A DNA stretch of 64,000 nucleotides from Ruegeria sp. THAF57 (GCF_903914075.1 NZ_CAIWNQ010000001.1:434001-498000), one strand, 5' to 3'. Positions 38,634 through 49,336 are shown, numbered from the stretch's first letter. Notes: generated from the sequence alone by a model not told the origin. Made by a program: numbers and translations.

Positions 38634-38678
38634 GCCTGCTAATTCGCGGATTTGCCCCCGCAACGCAAGCTGTATTGG

Positions 38679-38933
38679 TCAGAGCGTCGCGCGAAGTACT
38701 TTGCGCACCCACCGCCCCAGATAGATCACCGGCCAGCGCAACACGGACATTCCCGCCGCCAGAACGACCAAGCCAATCCAGGGACCGTTTTGCAAAGTCA
38801 CGTAGCCAAGGATCGGAATGCCAACAGCAATCAGAACATAAGCCCTGGTCCAGTGGTTGTCTTTGCTTGGTATCATTGCCAGCACATTCGCAGCAATCCC
38901 CCAGACGAAAGCAAGGGCAAGAGACACGTTCAC
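38679..38933 (-). CDS. DUF2484 family small membrane protein (second copy)
   Basis: An 84-residue protein with three hydrophobic segments, beginning MNVSLALAFVWGIAANVLAMIP. The GTG start at 38933 is supported by a GGAGG 7 bases before it and by a 4-base GTGA overlap with the stop of the preceding DUF2484 gene. The longer frame to 38957 lacks such support. It resembles its neighbour (start, W-x-x-A, two-proline membrane pattern), so the pair looks like a tandem duplication. Function unknown. Confidence 0.85.
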   Translation of the reverse strand: MNVSLALAFVWGIAANVLAMIPSKDNHWTRAYVLIAVGIPILGYVTLQNGPWIGLVVLAAGMSVLRWPVIYLGRWVRKVLRATL

Positions 38934-39178
38934 TCTTCTACCTCCTGCCCGGTCCAACGGTGCCAGTAATGACGGATTGGATTGCGGAACATTGACGCAA
39001 AGGCAGCAAAGGCCAGCACTGAAAAGAACCAGCCGAAATCATGGCCTAACCAGACGATAAGTGCAGGTGCGGCCACAAACAAAACAACGCCGGGTGGAAA
39101 TTGCAGACGCATCGGCAGCATGGCCACGACGGTCGAGGCCACCACCCACAATCCTGCAAATACCACTGAATAAACCAT
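38930..39178 (-). CDS. DUF2484 family small membrane protein (first copy)
   Basis: An 82-residue protein with about three membrane segments: MVYSVVFAGLWVVASTVVAMLP, then GVVLFVAAPALIVWLGHDFGWFFSVLAFAAFASMF. The ATG at 39178 follows a GGAGG by 6 bases. It lies 74 bases downstream of murC and is translationally coupled to the second copy. DUF2484 genes occur between murC and murB in related Rhodobacterales, hinting at an envelope role. Confidence 0.85.
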   Translation of the reverse strand: MVYSVVFAGLWVVASTVVAMLPMRLQFPPGVVLFVAAPALIVWLGHDFGWFFSVLAFAAFASMFRNPIRHYWHRWTGQEVEE

Positions 39179-39252
39179 TCGCCCCTCCAAGGACGCTTTC
39201 TGGCGAGTCCGACCACGCTCTTTAAGGTTGCGCGCCGGCAGAGTCCATTACC

Positions 39253-40662
39253 TTATCCAGCCTGCTTACGCAGCAACCGTTCCGGCAAACCATTGGCCCA
39301 TGCGCTGATCGTACCGGCCCCCAAACAGACGACCATGTCGCCGGGGCGGGCTTGTTCGCGGACCAGCCGTTCCAGATCGTTTTCATCCAGCAGCGCGCGG
39401 GCATGGCGGTGGCCGTGACGGATCAGGCCCTGCACCAGATCATCGCGGGATGCCCCCTCGATCGGGTCTTCTCCGGCGGCAAAGATTTCGGCAATGGCGA
39501 CCACGTCGGCGTCATTGAAACAGGTGCAGAAATCATCAAACAGGTTCGACAGGCGTGAATACCGGTGCGGTTGATGCACTGCGATTACGCGGCCTTCGGA
39601 AGCCTGACGTGCTGCTTTTAGTACGGCGGCGATTTCAACCGGGTGGTGGCCGTAATCGTCGATAATGGTGACACCGTCGACCTCTCCTACCTTAGTAAAA
39701 CGGCGATTGACGCCGCCGAAATTGGCCAAAGCCTCGCGAATTTCCGCGGTTTTCATACCCAGATGACGGGCAACGGCCACGGCGCTTAATGCGTTCGAGA
39801 CATTGTGGTCGCCCGGCATTGGCAGCGTGCAGCCTTCGATCACCGTGTCTTCATATTGCAGATGAACATCAAAATGCGCGACTCCGCCCTTATAGGTCAG
39901 GTTCACAGCCCGCACGTCGGCCTGCGCGTTAAACCCATAAGTGCGCACGCGGCGGTCGGTGATACGACCCACCAACGTCTGCACCTCGGCATGATCCGTG
40001 CAACAGACCGCGAGGCCGTAGAAGGGAAGGTTCGAGACAAACTCATAGAACCCGTCGCGAAGCTTGTCGAAATCGCCCCAATGCTCCATATGCTCGGGGT
40101 CGATATTGGTGACAATAGCAATGGTCGCGGGCAATCGGTTGAACGAGCCATCCGATTCGTCGGCCTCGACCACCATCCATTCGCCCTGCCCCATCCGCGC
40201 GTTGCTGCCATAGGCGTGAATAATACCGCCATTGATCACGGTGGGGTCGAAATCGCCCGCCACCATCAACTCGGCCATCATTGTGGTGGTGGTGGTTTTG
40301 CCATGGGTTCCGGCGATAGCGATGTTGGACTTCAAGCGCATCAGCTCGGCCAGCATGTCGGCACGGCGCACCACTGGCAGTCCTTGCGCGCGGGCCCCGT
40401 CCAATTCGGGATTGCCAGCCTTGATCGCGGTAGACACCACAACAACGGCTGCGTTTTCAAGGTTTTCGGCGCGCTGACCCACGAAAATCTCGGCCCCCAA
40501 ACTGGCCAGACGGTCGGTGATCTTGGACGCTTTCAGGTCCGAGCCCTGCACCCTGTAGCCCAGGTTCAGCAGAACCTCGGCAATCCCGGACATCCCAATC
40601 CCGCCGATCCCCACAAAGTGGATCGACCCTACGTCTTGCGGCAGTTTGGTTGCTGGATTCAT
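39253..40662 (-). CDS. murC: UDP-N-acetylmuramate--L-alanine ligase
   Basis: Adds the first amino acid of the stem peptide. The 469 residues show the Rossmann start [15 protein letters not shown], the Mur-ligase P-loop [10 protein letters not shown], and [23 protein letters not shown]. Its start overlaps the murG stop in ATGA. Confidence 0.97.
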   Translation of the reverse strand: MNPATKLPQDVGSIHFVGIGGIGMSGIAEVLLNLGYRVQGSDLKASKITDRLASLGAEIFVGQRAENLENAAVVVVSTAIKAGNPELDGARAQGLPVVRRADMLAELMRLKSNIAIAGTHGKTTTTTMMAELMVAGDFDPTVINGGIIHAYGSNARMGQGEWMVVEADESDGSFNRLPATIAIVTNIDPEHMEHWGDFDKLRDGFYEFVSNLPFYGLAVCCTDHAEVQTLVGRITDRRVRTYGFNAQADVRAVNLTYKGGVAHFDVHLQYEDTVIEGCTLPMPGDHNVSNALSAVAVARHLGMKTAEIREALANFGGVNRRFTKVGEVDGVTIIDDYGHHPVEIAAVLKAARQASEGRVIAVHQPHRYSRLSNLFDDFCTCFNDADVVAIAEIFAAGEDPIEGASRDDLVQGLIRHGHRHARALLDENDLERLVREQARPGDMVVCLGAGTISAWANGLPERLLRKQAG

Positions 40663-41756
40663 GTGGTCTCCTTCTGCGCCAACTGTTCGACGAGGTGCAC
40701 CAGACGCTCGGTCGCATCGGGCGCGCCAGTCGAGAGGGCGGCGTGGGCCATCTTTTGCGCGGCTTCGGGGTTTGTCAGAACTGCGGTGATTTGCTGCGTC
40801 AGCGCGGGAACGTCAAGCAGGTTTTCTGGGATCATGATCGCGCCCCCGGCCTGCACCAACCCACGCGCATTGGCGGTTTGGTGATCTCCGGCAGCAGCGG
40901 CAAATGGGATCAGGATCGAAGGCCGCCCGATTACCGAGATATCGGCAACGCTGGAGGCACCCGAGCGGCTTATGACAAGTTGCGCATCGGACATGCGTCG
41001 CGGGACGTCATCGAAGAATGGCAGGACTTCGGCGCGAATTCCGTTGTCAGCATAAAACGCGGTGACACGTTCGCCGTCCTCATCCCGCGCCTGATGAGAC
41101 ACCCGGATATGAGCACGCAGGTCTTCGGACAATGCCGCAATCGCACCGGGCACAACGTCGCTGAGGATACGTGCCCCCTGCGAGCCGCCCATAACAAGCA
41201 CAGACATCGGGTAGTCGCCGGGGGGGATGTACCCAGACGCTGCACGCTCTAACACGGCTGCACGGACCGGGTTGCCGGTGTGAACCCCCTGCGCGCCGTC
41301 TGGCAGGTCCGTGGGCCACACGCCGCAAGCCACCTGCGCCACGCGCTTGGCGAACAACTGGTTCACGCGGCCCAGCACACCGTTCTGTTCGTGGATCATG
41401 CGCGGGATGTTCAGCAACGTTGCCGCCCCCAACGCAGGGATTGAAGGGTATCCACCAAAGCCAACAACCACGTCTGGTCTGTCGCGCATCATCTGCATTG
41501 CCATGCTGGTCACGCCGCCCGCGATCTTTGGGCCCACCATCGCTTTGGCGGCCAAACCGCCCCGCGCGAACGTGGCCGAGGATGCCTCGACTATCTCGGT
41601 CGAATGGGGAAAGCCACCTGTATAACGCGCACCGCGCGCATCAGTTGACAAGCGGACGCGCCAGCCTTTGTGCAGCATTGCCTCGGCCAGCGCCTGTGCC
41701 GGGAACATGTGCCCCCCGGTGCCGCCCGCCGCAATCAGAAGGTAAGGTGCTGTCAT
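40659..41756 (-). CDS. murG: UDP-GlcNAc:undecaprenyl-pyrophosphoryl-MurNAc-pentapeptide GlcNAc transferase
   Basis: Membrane-associated family 28 glycosyltransferase producing lipid II. The 365 residues begin with the glycine loop [21 protein letters not shown] and carry the donor-binding [14 protein letters not shown] and [11 protein letters not shown] motifs. The ATG at 41756 shares one base with the ftsW stop (TGATG); an adjacent in-frame TTG is less likely. Confidence 0.97.
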   Translation of the reverse strand: MTAPYLLIAAGGTGGHMFPAQALAEAMLHKGWRVRLSTDARGARYTGGFPHSTEIVEASSATFARGGLAAKAMVGPKIAGGVTSMAMQMMRDRPDVVVGFGGYPSIPALGAATLLNIPRMIHEQNGVLGRVNQLFAKRVAQVACGVWPTDLPDGAQGVHTGNPVRAAVLERAASGYIPPGDYPMSVLVMGGSQGARILSDVVPGAIAALSEDLRAHIRVSHQARDEDGERVTAFYADNGIRAEVLPFFDDVPRRMSDAQLVISRSGASSVADISVIGRPSILIPFAAAAGDHQTANARGLVQAGGAIMIPENLLDVPALTQQITAVLTNPEAAQKMAHAALSTGAPDATERLVHLVEQLAQKETT

Positions 41757-42919
41757 CAACCTCGTCCGCGCAGAATATCGCCCAGTTCGCCCTGTGGCCG
41801 GGTACGGGTAAAGGCCAGCAGCATGCCGACTGCAATACCACCCGCAATCAGCGAGGAACCACCATAGCTGACGAACGGCAGCGTCATGCCTTTGGCGGGC
41901 AGCAGACGCACGGCCACCCCCATATTGATCATCGCCTGAACACCAAACATGCAGGCCAGACCTGTCCCTGCCAGACGGATAAACATGTCGCGTTCACGCA
42001 TCAGCCGCAGGAGCGAACGCACGACGATCAGGGAATAAAGCGCGATGATGATCAACACCAGGATCAGGCCATATTCCTCGGCCGCGACAGCGATGATGAA
42101 ATCCGTATGCGCATCGGGCAACGACCATTTCACCTGCCCCTCACCCACGCCCACACCGAACAGCCCACCCTCGCGGATCGCATTGGTGGCATAGCCAAGC
42201 TGCGTGGTCGGATCGACCTCTTGGTTCAGGAAACCGTCAATGCGGCGCGCAAAATGTTCCGAGTTCGAGTAGGCGAACATCCCGCCCAGAACGACCGCGC
42301 CCGCCATGCCGACCAGCAGCAGCATCGGCGCACCGGCCACGAAATACATTACGCCCCAGCCAAACAGGATCAGGCAGGCCTGACCAAAGTCGGGTTGCAG
42401 CACCAACATCGCCACGATCGCCATACACAGCGCAAAAGACCACAACCGCCCCGGAGGGCCGTTGATTTCCTGCGACGCGGCCAGCAGCCATGCAGCCACG
42501 ACGATGAAACCGGGTTTCAGAAATTCGGACGGTTGCAGCGAGGCAAAGCCCAACGAATACCAGCGCACCGCCCCTTTACCGAAATCGGTCCCGAAGACAG
42601 GCAGAAAAGCCAGCGCCACAAACGCGCCGAGAAAGCCCAGCACGGCCAGTCGCCGCACCAAAGTCGGCGACATCATCGAGGTCAGCAGCATCGCAATCAG
42701 AGCCAAGCCGCCGAACAGCGCCTGCCGCTCAACGTAGTGAAAAGGATCAAACCCATTGCGGCTTGCCAGCGGCGGCGAGGACGCCAACCCCAGCAACAAG
42801 CCAATGACAAACAGGATCAGAACGCAGGACATCGTCCAGCGGTCAATCGTGCGCCACCACTTTGGTAGAATCGGTTCGCCGCGCTGGTCCTGGACCGCGC
42901 CATACACCATCTCAGTCAT
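41756..42919 (-). CDS. ftsW: SEDS peptidoglycan glycosyltransferase FtsW
   Basis: The septal SEDS polymerase, which works with FtsI. The 387 residues contain about ten membrane helices, with the SEDS signature region [18 protein letters not shown] (here [20 protein letters not shown]), [10 protein letters not shown], and the tail [15 protein letters not shown]. It follows an interruption of three non-dcw genes after murD, so it probably has its own promoter in the gap 42920-43092. Confidence 0.96.
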   Translation of the reverse strand: MTEMVYGAVQDQRGEPILPKWWRTIDRWTMSCVLILFVIGLLLGLASSPPLASRNGFDPFHYVERQALFGGLALIAMLLTSMMSPTLVRRLAVLGFLGAFVALAFLPVFGTDFGKGAVRWYSLGFASLQPSEFLKPGFIVVAAWLLAASQEINGPPGRLWSFALCMAIVAMLVLQPDFGQACLILFGWGVMYFVAGAPMLLLVGMAGAVVLGGMFAYSNSEHFARRIDGFLNQEVDPTTQLGYATNAIREGGLFGVGVGEGQVKWSLPDAHTDFIIAVAAEEYGLILVLIIIALYSLIVVRSLLRLMRERDMFIRLAGTGLACMFGVQAMINMGVAVRLLPAKGMTLPFVSYGGSSLIAGGIAVGMLLAFTRTRPQGELGDILRGRG

Positions 42920-43040
42920 GAGATACCGCCACTCTCTGCCTCGTTCACGTCCCGTTTTCGGGATCTAATTGGGAGTCTATCCCGGTTTTTACCTTTGGGC
43001 CAGTAAAATGAGGGGTTTGAGCGAAAACAAACCGCCGTCA

Positions 43041-43068
43041 GCAAAGTCCCGCCGGGACGGGGGTTTGC
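43041..43068 (-). terminator. Possible terminator-like hairpin after the rhodanese gene
   Basis: gcaaagtccc ... gggac ... tttgc forms an imperfect stem (gcaaa/tttgc plus gtccc/gggac around a 3-base loop) just past the rhodanese stop. It lacks a good U tract, so its termination ability is uncertain. Confidence 0.3.
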
Positions 43069-43092
43069 AGAATGATGTTGGCCTAAATCTGA

Positions 43093-43491
43093 CTACTCAA
43101 CTTCTTCAACCGGTGAACCGGACTTGGCCCAAGCGGTAAACCCACCGTCGATATGAACAACCGGCTTTAGCCCCATCTCCATCGCGATTTTGGCACTAAG
43201 CGCCGACCGCCACGCGCTGGCGCAATAGAACACGTATGTCTTGTCCTGATTAAAGACGTCCTTGTGATACGGGCTTTCGGGGTCAATCCAGAATTCGAGC
43301 ATCCCTCTGGGGCATGAGAATGCCCCGGGGATCTTGCCAGACCGCTTTAATTCACGAAAGTCGCGCAGGTCGATCAGAACGTAGTCCTCGCTGTCTAGCA
43401 TGGCTTGGGCCTGCTCAACCGATACTGACGAAACAAGTGCATTCGCTTCGGCCAGCAGTGCCTTGATTCCCTTTGTTATTGTCTGGGGCAT
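43093..43491 (-). CDS. Rhodanese-like domain protein
   Basis: A single-domain sulfurtransferase-like protein of 132 residues. The active-site loop YVFYCASAWRSALSA supplies the catalytic Cys (about 91), and YVLIDLRDFRELKRSGKIPGAFSCPRGMLEF is the typical rhodanese N-terminal half. It probably transfers sulfane sulfur; the acceptor is unknown. It lies between ftsW and the flavoprotein, as part of a three-gene interruption of the dcw cluster. Confidence 0.9.
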   Translation of the reverse strand: MPQTITKGIKALLAEANALVSSVSVEQAQAMLDSEDYVLIDLRDFRELKRSGKIPGAFSCPRGMLEFWIDPESPYHKDVFNQDKTYVFYCASAWRSALSAKIAMEMGLKPVVHIDGGFTAWAKSGSPVEEVE

Positions 43492-43630
43492 ATTGGACCT
43501 TTCCTGAAAACATCATGCGCCGATACAGAGAATACCTGACAGTTCATAGCATCAAAGAAAGGGACGCGACATAAAAGGCACGCACCATGTCCCCCTTGCC
43601 ATCCCCGGTAATCCGCGCCATGCGCAGCAC

Positions 43631-44809
43631 ATGGACTTTGACACGATCATCCTTGGTGCCGGGGCAGCCGGTATGATGTGCGCTTTTCACTGTGGAGGGC
43701 GCGTATTGGTGATCGACCATGCGAAGGCCGCTGGTGAGAAAATCCGTATCTCCGGCGGTGGACGCTGCAACTTTACGAACATGTACGCAGAGCCCGGTAA
43801 TTTCCTGTCGCATAACCCGCATTTTTGCAAGTCCGCATTGGCACGGTACACCCAGTGGGATTTCGTCGATCTGGTCGGGCGGCACAAGATTGCGTGGCAC
43901 GAGAAAACGCTGGGGCAGTTGTTCTGCGACGGTTCCTCAAAACAGATCATTCAGATGCTGATGGATGAGATGGCGAATGCAGGGGCCGAATTGTGGGTCC
44001 GGACCGAGTTGCGGGACCTTCGCAAAACCGAAACCGGCTTCGCCCTTGATGTTGATCGTGAAGGACAGCGCGTTTCCCTGACCTGCGCCAATCTTGTGCT
44101 GGCCACGGGCGGCAAGTCGATCCCCAAAATGGGTGCGACGGGGCTGGCTTATGACATCGCGCGACAATTCGGGTTAGGCATTACTGATACAAGGGCGGCG
44201 CTGGTGCCATTCACGTTTTCGGACGAAAAATTCAAAGAGCTTTCAGGCGTTTCCCTGCCTGCCCGATTGTCGAACACCCGCACCAGTTTTGACGAAGCGC
44301 TGCTGTTCACCCATCGCGGCCTAAGCGGTCCGTCTGTTCTGCAACTGTCCTCTTACTGGCGCGAGGGCGAAGACATCAGCGTCAATCTGATCCCAGATCT
44401 CGCTCTGTTTGATGTGCTGCGCGATCAGCGGCAGGCTGGGGGGCGCAAAGCTCTGACCACTGAGCTGGCCCGGCACCTGCCCGGTCGTCTGGTGGAATTC
44501 CTCAGCCGCATCATCCCCATGCAAGGCAATCTGGCTGACCAATCCGATGCCGCGCTGAGCGAACTGGTCAAAGCCCTGTCAGACTGGCAACTGACCCCAT
44601 CCGGCACTGAGGGCTACCGCACCGCCGAGGTCACATTGGGTGGGATCAACACCGACGACCTTTCGTCCAGAACGATGGAGGCCAGGGATGTCCCCGGCCT
44701 CTATGCAATTGGCGAAGCAGTGGATGTCACTGGCTGGCTGGGCGGATACAACTTCCAGTGGGCGTGGTCATCGGGCCACGCCGCCGGAACTGCAATCGCA
44801 GGCCGTTAA
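43631..44809 (+). CDS. HI0933/YhiN-family NAD(P)/FAD-dependent oxidoreductase
   Basis: A 392-residue flavoprotein of the HI0933 family, whose function is poorly defined. The FAD site is TIILGAGAAGMMCAF, followed by the diagnostic GEKIRISGGGRCNFTN, and later VLATGGKSIPKMGATGLAYDIA and the C-terminal GLYAIGEAVDVTGWLGGYNFQWAWSSGHAAG. It is the only gene on the plus strand between 26.4 and 55.4 kb, cutting the dcw cluster. Its stop overlaps that of the convergent lipoprotein gene by 4 bases. Confidence 0.92.
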   Translation: MDFDTIILGAGAAGMMCAFHCGGRVLVIDHAKAAGEKIRISGGGRCNFTNMYAEPGNFLSHNPHFCKSALARYTQWDFVDLVGRHKIAWHEKTLGQLFCDGSSKQIIQMLMDEMANAGAELWVRTELRDLRKTETGFALDVDREGQRVSLTCANLVLATGGKSIPKMGATGLAYDIARQFGLGITDTRAALVPFTFSDEKFKELSGVSLPARLSNTRTSFDEALLFTHRGLSGPSVLQLSSYWREGEDISVNLIPDLALFDVLRDQRQAGGRKALTTELARHLPGRLVEFLSRIIPMQGNLADQSDAALSELVKALSDWQLTPSGTEGYRTAEVTLGGINTDDLSSRTMEARDVPGLYAIGEAVDVTGWLGGYNFQWAWSSGHAAGTAIAGR

Positions 44810-45180
44810 CCTACGACGTTATACCCACGTCCGCGCATACAATTGCGCACGATCACTTCCTGATTTTGAGTATTGTTAATCGCGCTCGCACCCGCACCTA
44901 CAAGCGCACCCGCAACGGCGGCACGTCCCAGATCGCTGGCGCTGTCGTCAATGATCGCCTTGGTGCCAGCAGCACCCGCCGCGCCGATGGCAGCAGCGCC
45001 AGCCGTCCGGCTATCCACTGTCGGCTGAGACCGTGCAAGCGCCTGACACTGGGCCAGATCTGCATTGTAGTTTGGCCCAACCGGTCCATCGACAACCGGC
45101 TGGTAATTGGCACCGACATTGGAGCAGGCTCCGACCACCAAAATAGCAGGCAGGATCAAAGAGAATTTACGGTATGGCAT
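44806..45180 (-). CDS. Glycine-zipper lipoprotein
   Basis: A 124-residue lipoprotein: signal YRKFSLILPAILVVGAC with the lipobox VGAC, then a short polar part and glycine-zipper-like repeats (AAAIGAAGAAGTKAI, AAVAGALVGAGASAI), ending NCMRGRGYNVVG. Such proteins are usually outer-membrane associated. The ATG at 45180 has a GAGG 8 bases upstream and is preferred to the ATG two codons earlier. It lies just after murD. Confidence 0.85.
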   Translation of the reverse strand: MPYRKFSLILPAILVVGACSNVGANYQPVVDGPVGPNYNADLAQCQALARSQPTVDSRTAGAAAIGAAGAAGTKAIIDDSASDLGRAAVAGALVGAGASAINNTQNQEVIVRNCMRGRGYNVVG

Positions 45181-45285
45181 AATCATAACCTCACGTTGAA
45201 TTTGAAGGCAGGCAAAACCAATAATCTTGGCGCGTCAAGCTGATAGCAACTCAGCTTCGCTCAACCGGCGATCAATTGCAAACCT

Positions 45286-46686
45286 CTATTCTGACAGCCT
45301 CTGCCGAACCTGCGCCTCAAAGTCTTCTCCGCGTCGCTCGAAACTGTCGTATTGGTCGAAACTGGCCGCCGCTGGTGCCAATAGCACAGTTTCGCCCGGC
45401 TGGGCGTCCGACATGGCCTGCGCCACGGCCTCGGCCATCGTCGTGCAAACCAGCGTTTCTGCGTCAAGTTGCATGGCAAATCCGGCCGCCTCGCGCCCGA
45501 TCACATAGGCTTTGATGACCCTGTCCGAAGCTGCGTTCAATGCCGACAATCCGCCCTCTTTCTCTAGCCCACCGCATATCCAGCGGATTTTGCCAAATGC
45601 GTTCAGCGCCTTCAGAGCACTGTCCACGTTGGTGGCCTTGGAGTCATTCACAAAGGTAACGCCATCTGCCTCGGCGATGATCTGGCTACGATGCGGCAGG
45701 CCGGGATAGCTGTGCAAGGCGTCCTCGATCACGCGAGGGGCCAATCCCAGCGCGCGACAGGCTGCGTAGGCTGCGCAAGCGTTCTGGTGGTTATGCGAAC
45801 CGGGCAGTCCCTTGATCCCACGCATGTCAATCGACCCGGCCTGCCGACCTTTGCGGTATTCCGACAAGAACCCCTTGCGCGCGAAGACCTGCCAACCGGG
45901 GCCCGTCAATTTGCGTGCGACCGATACGCGGATCACCCGGTCGTCAGAAGGCCCCTCGGCAAGCTGACCAGCCAAAAACGCTCCTTCTTTCTCGTCGATG
46001 CCAATCACAGCGCGATCCGGTCCGCCTTCGGCGAACAGCCGACGCTTGGCCGCAAAGTACCCGCCCATCCCGCCGTGTCGGTCCAGATGATCCGGCGAAA
46101 GATTGGTGAACACCGCGACATCCGGCGTCAAAGCGCGGGCAAGTTCTGTCTGATAGCTGCTCAGCTCCAGCACCACGACAGAGCCATCCCCGCCCGGCTC
46201 AATATCCAGGACACCCCGCCCGATGTTCCCCGCCAACTGAGCCTCTCGCCCCGCTTCGGTAAGGATATGATGGATCAAAGCGGCCGTGGTCGATTTACCG
46301 TTCGACCCCGTCACCGCAATCACGCGCGGAGGCATATCGTAGTTGTTCCATTCCGCACCCGCGAAAGAGCGGAAGAACAGCCCGATGTCGTTGTCTACCG
46401 GCACGCCCGCATCCAATGCAGCGGCCACCACAGGGTTCGGGTCAGGATAAAGATGCGGAATACCCGGCGAAACGATCAGCGTGGCGATGTCGTCAAACAC
46501 GCCGTGGCGCAAAAGGTCGGCGCAGGCAAAACCTTCACCTTCGGCCTTCTCGCGGGCCGCTGGGTTGTCATCCCAACAGACCGGCTCTGCGCCGCCAGCC
46601 CTTAATGCGCGTGCAGCGGCCAGCCCTGACCGACCAAGCCCCAGAACCGCAACTTTATGTCCTGAAAACCCTTTGACCGGGATCAT
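45286..46686 (-). CDS. murD: UDP-N-acetylmuramoylalanine--D-glutamate ligase
   Basis: Adds D-Glu to the peptidoglycan precursor. The 466 residues show [17 protein letters not shown], the P-loop [14 protein letters not shown], and [17 protein letters not shown]. The ATG at 46686 is preferred over the GTG three codons upstream. A structured extragenic element separates it from mraY. Confidence 0.96.
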   Translation of the reverse strand: MIPVKGFSGHKVAVLGLGRSGLAAARALRAGGAEPVCWDDNPAAREKAEGEGFACADLLRHGVFDDIATLIVSPGIPHLYPDPNPVVAAALDAGVPVDNDIGLFFRSFAGAEWNNYDMPPRVIAVTGSNGKSTTAALIHHILTEAGREAQLAGNIGRGVLDIEPGGDGSVVVLELSSYQTELARALTPDVAVFTNLSPDHLDRHGGMGGYFAAKRRLFAEGGPDRAVIGIDEKEGAFLAGQLAEGPSDDRVIRVSVARKLTGPGWQVFARKGFLSEYRKGRQAGSIDMRGIKGLPGSHNHQNACAAYAACRALGLAPRVIEDALHSYPGLPHRSQIIAEADGVTFVNDSKATNVDSALKALNAFGKIRWICGGLEKEGGLSALNAASDRVIKAYVIGREAAGFAMQLDAETLVCTTMAEAVAQAMSDAQPGETVLLAPAAASFDQYDSFERRGEDFEAQVRQRLSE

Positions 46687-46762
46687 GCTGCCCACCCTTT
46701 TTTGACTTTGGCTTGGGCGTCACCCTGCGCAGAAGACCCCCTCATTGGCAAGGGAATAGACA

Positions 46763-46825
46763 GGCTCGCGCCAGCGCGAGCCGGGCCCAACAGGTGGCAG
46801 GTGGACCGGAGGTCCGCCGAACCTG
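46763..46825. repeat. Structured extragenic element between mraY and murD
   Basis: Two hairpins lie side by side. The arms ggctcgcgc and gcgcgagcc (46763-46782) form a 9 bp stem. The arms gtggacc and ggtccgcc form an 8 bp stem around gga (about 46800-46818), itself flanked by caggt (46791-46795) and acctg (46821-46825), which pair as an outer stem. There is no U tract. It resembles the dispersed palindromic elements of Rhodobacterales genomes, which I cannot verify here. Confidence 0.5.
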
Positions 46826-46834
46826 GCGGGAGCG

Positions 46835-47917
46835 CTACCGAACTTTCAGCGTTGCCAGACCGATCATCGCCAGGATCAGGGAAATGATCCAGAACCGGAT
46901 CACGATCGTCGGTTCCGCCCACCCCTTTTTCTCATAGTGATGGTGGATCGGCGCCATCAGGAACACGCGGCGACCGGTGCGTTTGAAGTACAATACCTGA
47001 ATGATCACGCTCAGGGCTTCGACGACAAACAGGCCGCCGACAACAGCCAGCACCAACTCGTGTTTGGTGGCAACTGCGATAGCACCCAGCGCGCCCCCCA
47101 AGGCCAGTGACCCGGTATCGCCCATGAACACAGCAGCAGGCGGCGCGTTATACCAAAGAAACCCAAGCCCCGCGCCGAAAAGCGCCGAGGTAAAGATAAA
47201 GATTTCGCCCGTTCCCGGCACATAGTGCACGTCCAAATATTCGGTAAAATCGACCCGGCCCACCGCATAAGCGATGATCCCCAACGTCGATGCCGCGATC
47301 ATGGCAGGCATGATCGCAAGCCCATCCAACCCATCCGTCAGGTTCACGGCATTCGCCGCTCCCACGATCACAATAATCGAGAACGGAATATAGAATATCC
47401 CCAGATTGACCAGCGTGTCCTTGAAGACCGGCACGGCAAGCTGGTTCTGCAAAGCCTCGGGATGGTGCAAAGTCGCCCATAGCGACGCCAGAACCGCAAT
47501 AATGATCCCCAGAGCAAGCCTCATTTTACCCGAAACACCCTTGGTGTTCTGCTTGGAAACCTTGGCGTAATCGTCGGCAAAACCAATGGCTGCGTAAGCC
47601 AAAGTCACGAACAGCACCATCCAGACATAGGGGTTGTCCCACCGTGCCCAGACCAAAGTCGACGTCACAAGCGCCCCGACGATCAGCAAGCCGCCCATGG
47701 TTGGCGTTCCCGCCTTTGAGAAATGCCCTTCGGGACCGTCATCCCGGATCGGCTGACCCTTGCCCTGCTTCTTGCGCAACACGTTGATCAGCGGTTTTCC
47801 AAACAGGAACCCAAAGATCAACGCAGTCATGAAAGCCCCGCCTGCACGGAACGTGATGTACCGAAAGAGGTTAAAGAAATCCCCCCCGTCCGACAGGCCG
47901 GTCAACCAATAAAGCAT
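46835..47917 (-). CDS. mraY: Phospho-N-acetylmuramoyl-pentapeptide transferase
   Basis: The integral membrane enzyme that makes lipid I. The 360 residues contain about ten membrane helices with the conserved [19 protein letters not shown], the aspartate pair in [22 protein letters not shown], and the C-terminal [15 protein letters not shown]. It follows murF by 24 bases. Confidence 0.97.
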   Translation of the reverse strand: MLYWLTGLSDGGDFFNLFRYITFRAGGAFMTALIFGFLFGKPLINVLRKKQGKGQPIRDDGPEGHFSKAGTPTMGGLLIVGALVTSTLVWARWDNPYVWMVLFVTLAYAAIGFADDYAKVSKQNTKGVSGKMRLALGIIIAVLASLWATLHHPEALQNQLAVPVFKDTLVNLGIFYIPFSIIVIVGAANAVNLTDGLDGLAIMPAMIAASTLGIIAYAVGRVDFTEYLDVHYVPGTGEIFIFTSALFGAGLGFLWYNAPPAAVFMGDTGSLALGGALGAIAVATKHELVLAVVGGLFVVEALSVIIQVLYFKRTGRRVFLMAPIHHHYEKKGWAEPTIVIRFWIISLILAMIGLATLKVR

Positions 47918-47941
47918 CTTAAAACCTTTCTCGTGCGGCGA

Positions 47942-49336
47942 TCATGGGTCAGGCGCGCTCCCTTGCCCCATTTTCCGCAAACCGTCAACAATCTGCGCCA
48001 ATGCCATGCTCAGAGAGCCTTTGGCCAATACGGTATCACCGGCTTGGATCAGCTCTGGCAAATGCGCGGTCATTTCAGTGCTGGTTTCAAACCAAAGGCC
48101 GCGTTTTTCGTCCGGCAAAGCGTCGTTAAGCGCCTTCATCAGCGGGCCAATACAGTGAACGCGATCAACACGTTGCATGGCATCCACGTTGGCCATATTG
48201 GCGTGCATTTCGACTTCTTGTGCGCCCAACTCTTTCATATCGCCCAAGAACGCGATCCTACGGTCACCCTGCGACGCGGCCAGCACATCCAGCGCGGCCT
48301 CCATCGAGGTTGGGTTGGCGTTGTAGCTGTCGTCCAGCAATTCGACCTGACCGCCCCCAATCAGCGCAATCTGCTCTCGCACCCCGCGCCCCTTGACCGG
48401 AGACCACCTGGCCAACCCAGCAATCGCGTCGTCCAGTTCAACGCCCATCTCGACACAAGCGGCCAATGCCCCCAGCGCGTTCATCGCAAAATGCGTGCCG
48501 GCAGATTGTACGTCAAACGTGAATTGGACATCGCCAACGGTCGCCGACGCATGTATAGAAGCCGAGGCCTGCGTGACATCGTTCAGCACATAGTCCACTG
48601 CGGATCGTCCGAACTCCACGACCCCAGCCCCATTTTCCATGGCACACTCACGTAGAATTTCTGCGTGTTCCACATCCGCGTTGACAATCGCAGCGCCACC
48701 TTTGGTCAGACCTTCGAAAATCGCGGCCTTTTCATGGGCGATCCCGGCAACAGATTCGAACGCCTCTAGGTGGACAGCCGCCACAGTGGTCACCAACGCC
48801 ACGTGCGGGCGGGCCTGCCGCGCCAAGGGCGCGATCTCTCCGGGGTGGTTCATGCCAATCTCGATTACCGCATACTCGGTGTCGCGCGGCATCCGAGCCA
48901 ATGTCAGGGGAACACCCCAATGATTGTTGTAGCTGGCTACGCTGGCATGGGTTTTTCCCTGCGTTTCCAAAATAGTAGAAAGCATTTCCTTGGTTGAGGT
49001 TTTCCCGACGCTGCCAGTAACTCCCATAACCCGCGCGTGCGTGCGCGCGCGCGCGGCCTGCCCCAGCGCCACCAACCCTGCCTGAACGTCGTCCACGATC
49101 AGCAGGGGCGCATCTTCGGGCACACCTTTGGGCACACTGGACACAAGCGCCGCACCTGCCCCTTTTTCCAATGCCTGCGCAACGAACTCATGCCCGTCGC
49201 GCGCCGCTTTCAACGCTACAAAAAGATCGCCGGGCTGCAGGGTTCGCGTGTCAATGGACACGCCGTTTGCTGTCCAATCCCCCGTCGCACGCCCACCAGT
49301 AGCTTGAGCGGCTTCGGATGCGGTCCACAAGGTCAT
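47942..49336 (-). CDS. murF: UDP-N-acetylmuramoyl-tripeptide--D-alanyl-D-alanine ligase
   Basis: Adds D-Ala-D-Ala to complete the pentapeptide. The 464 residues show the P-loop VTGSVGKTSTKEML, IEIGMNHPGEIAPLA and LLDDSYNANPTSMEAAL. Its start overlaps the murE stop in ATGA. A 24 bp alternating purine-pyrimidine tract (49032-49055) encodes an ARARTHAR stretch just before the P-loop. Confidence 0.97.
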   Translation of the reverse strand: MTLWTASEAAQATGGRATGDWTANGVSIDTRTLQPGDLFVALKAARDGHEFVAQALEKGAGAALVSSVPKGVPEDAPLLIVDDVQAGLVALGQAARARTHARVMGVTGSVGKTSTKEMLSTILETQGKTHASVASYNNHWGVPLTLARMPRDTEYAVIEIGMNHPGEIAPLARQARPHVALVTTVAAVHLEAFESVAGIAHEKAAIFEGLTKGGAAIVNADVEHAEILRECAMENGAGVVEFGRSAVDYVLNDVTQASASIHASATVGDVQFTFDVQSAGTHFAMNALGALAACVEMGVELDDAIAGLARWSPVKGRGVREQIALIGGGQVELLDDSYNANPTSMEAALDVLAASQGDRRIAFLGDMKELGAQEVEMHANMANVDAMQRVDRVHCIGPLMKALNDALPDEKRGLWFETSTEMTAHLPELIQAGDTVLAKGSLSMALAQIVDGLRKMGQGSAPDP

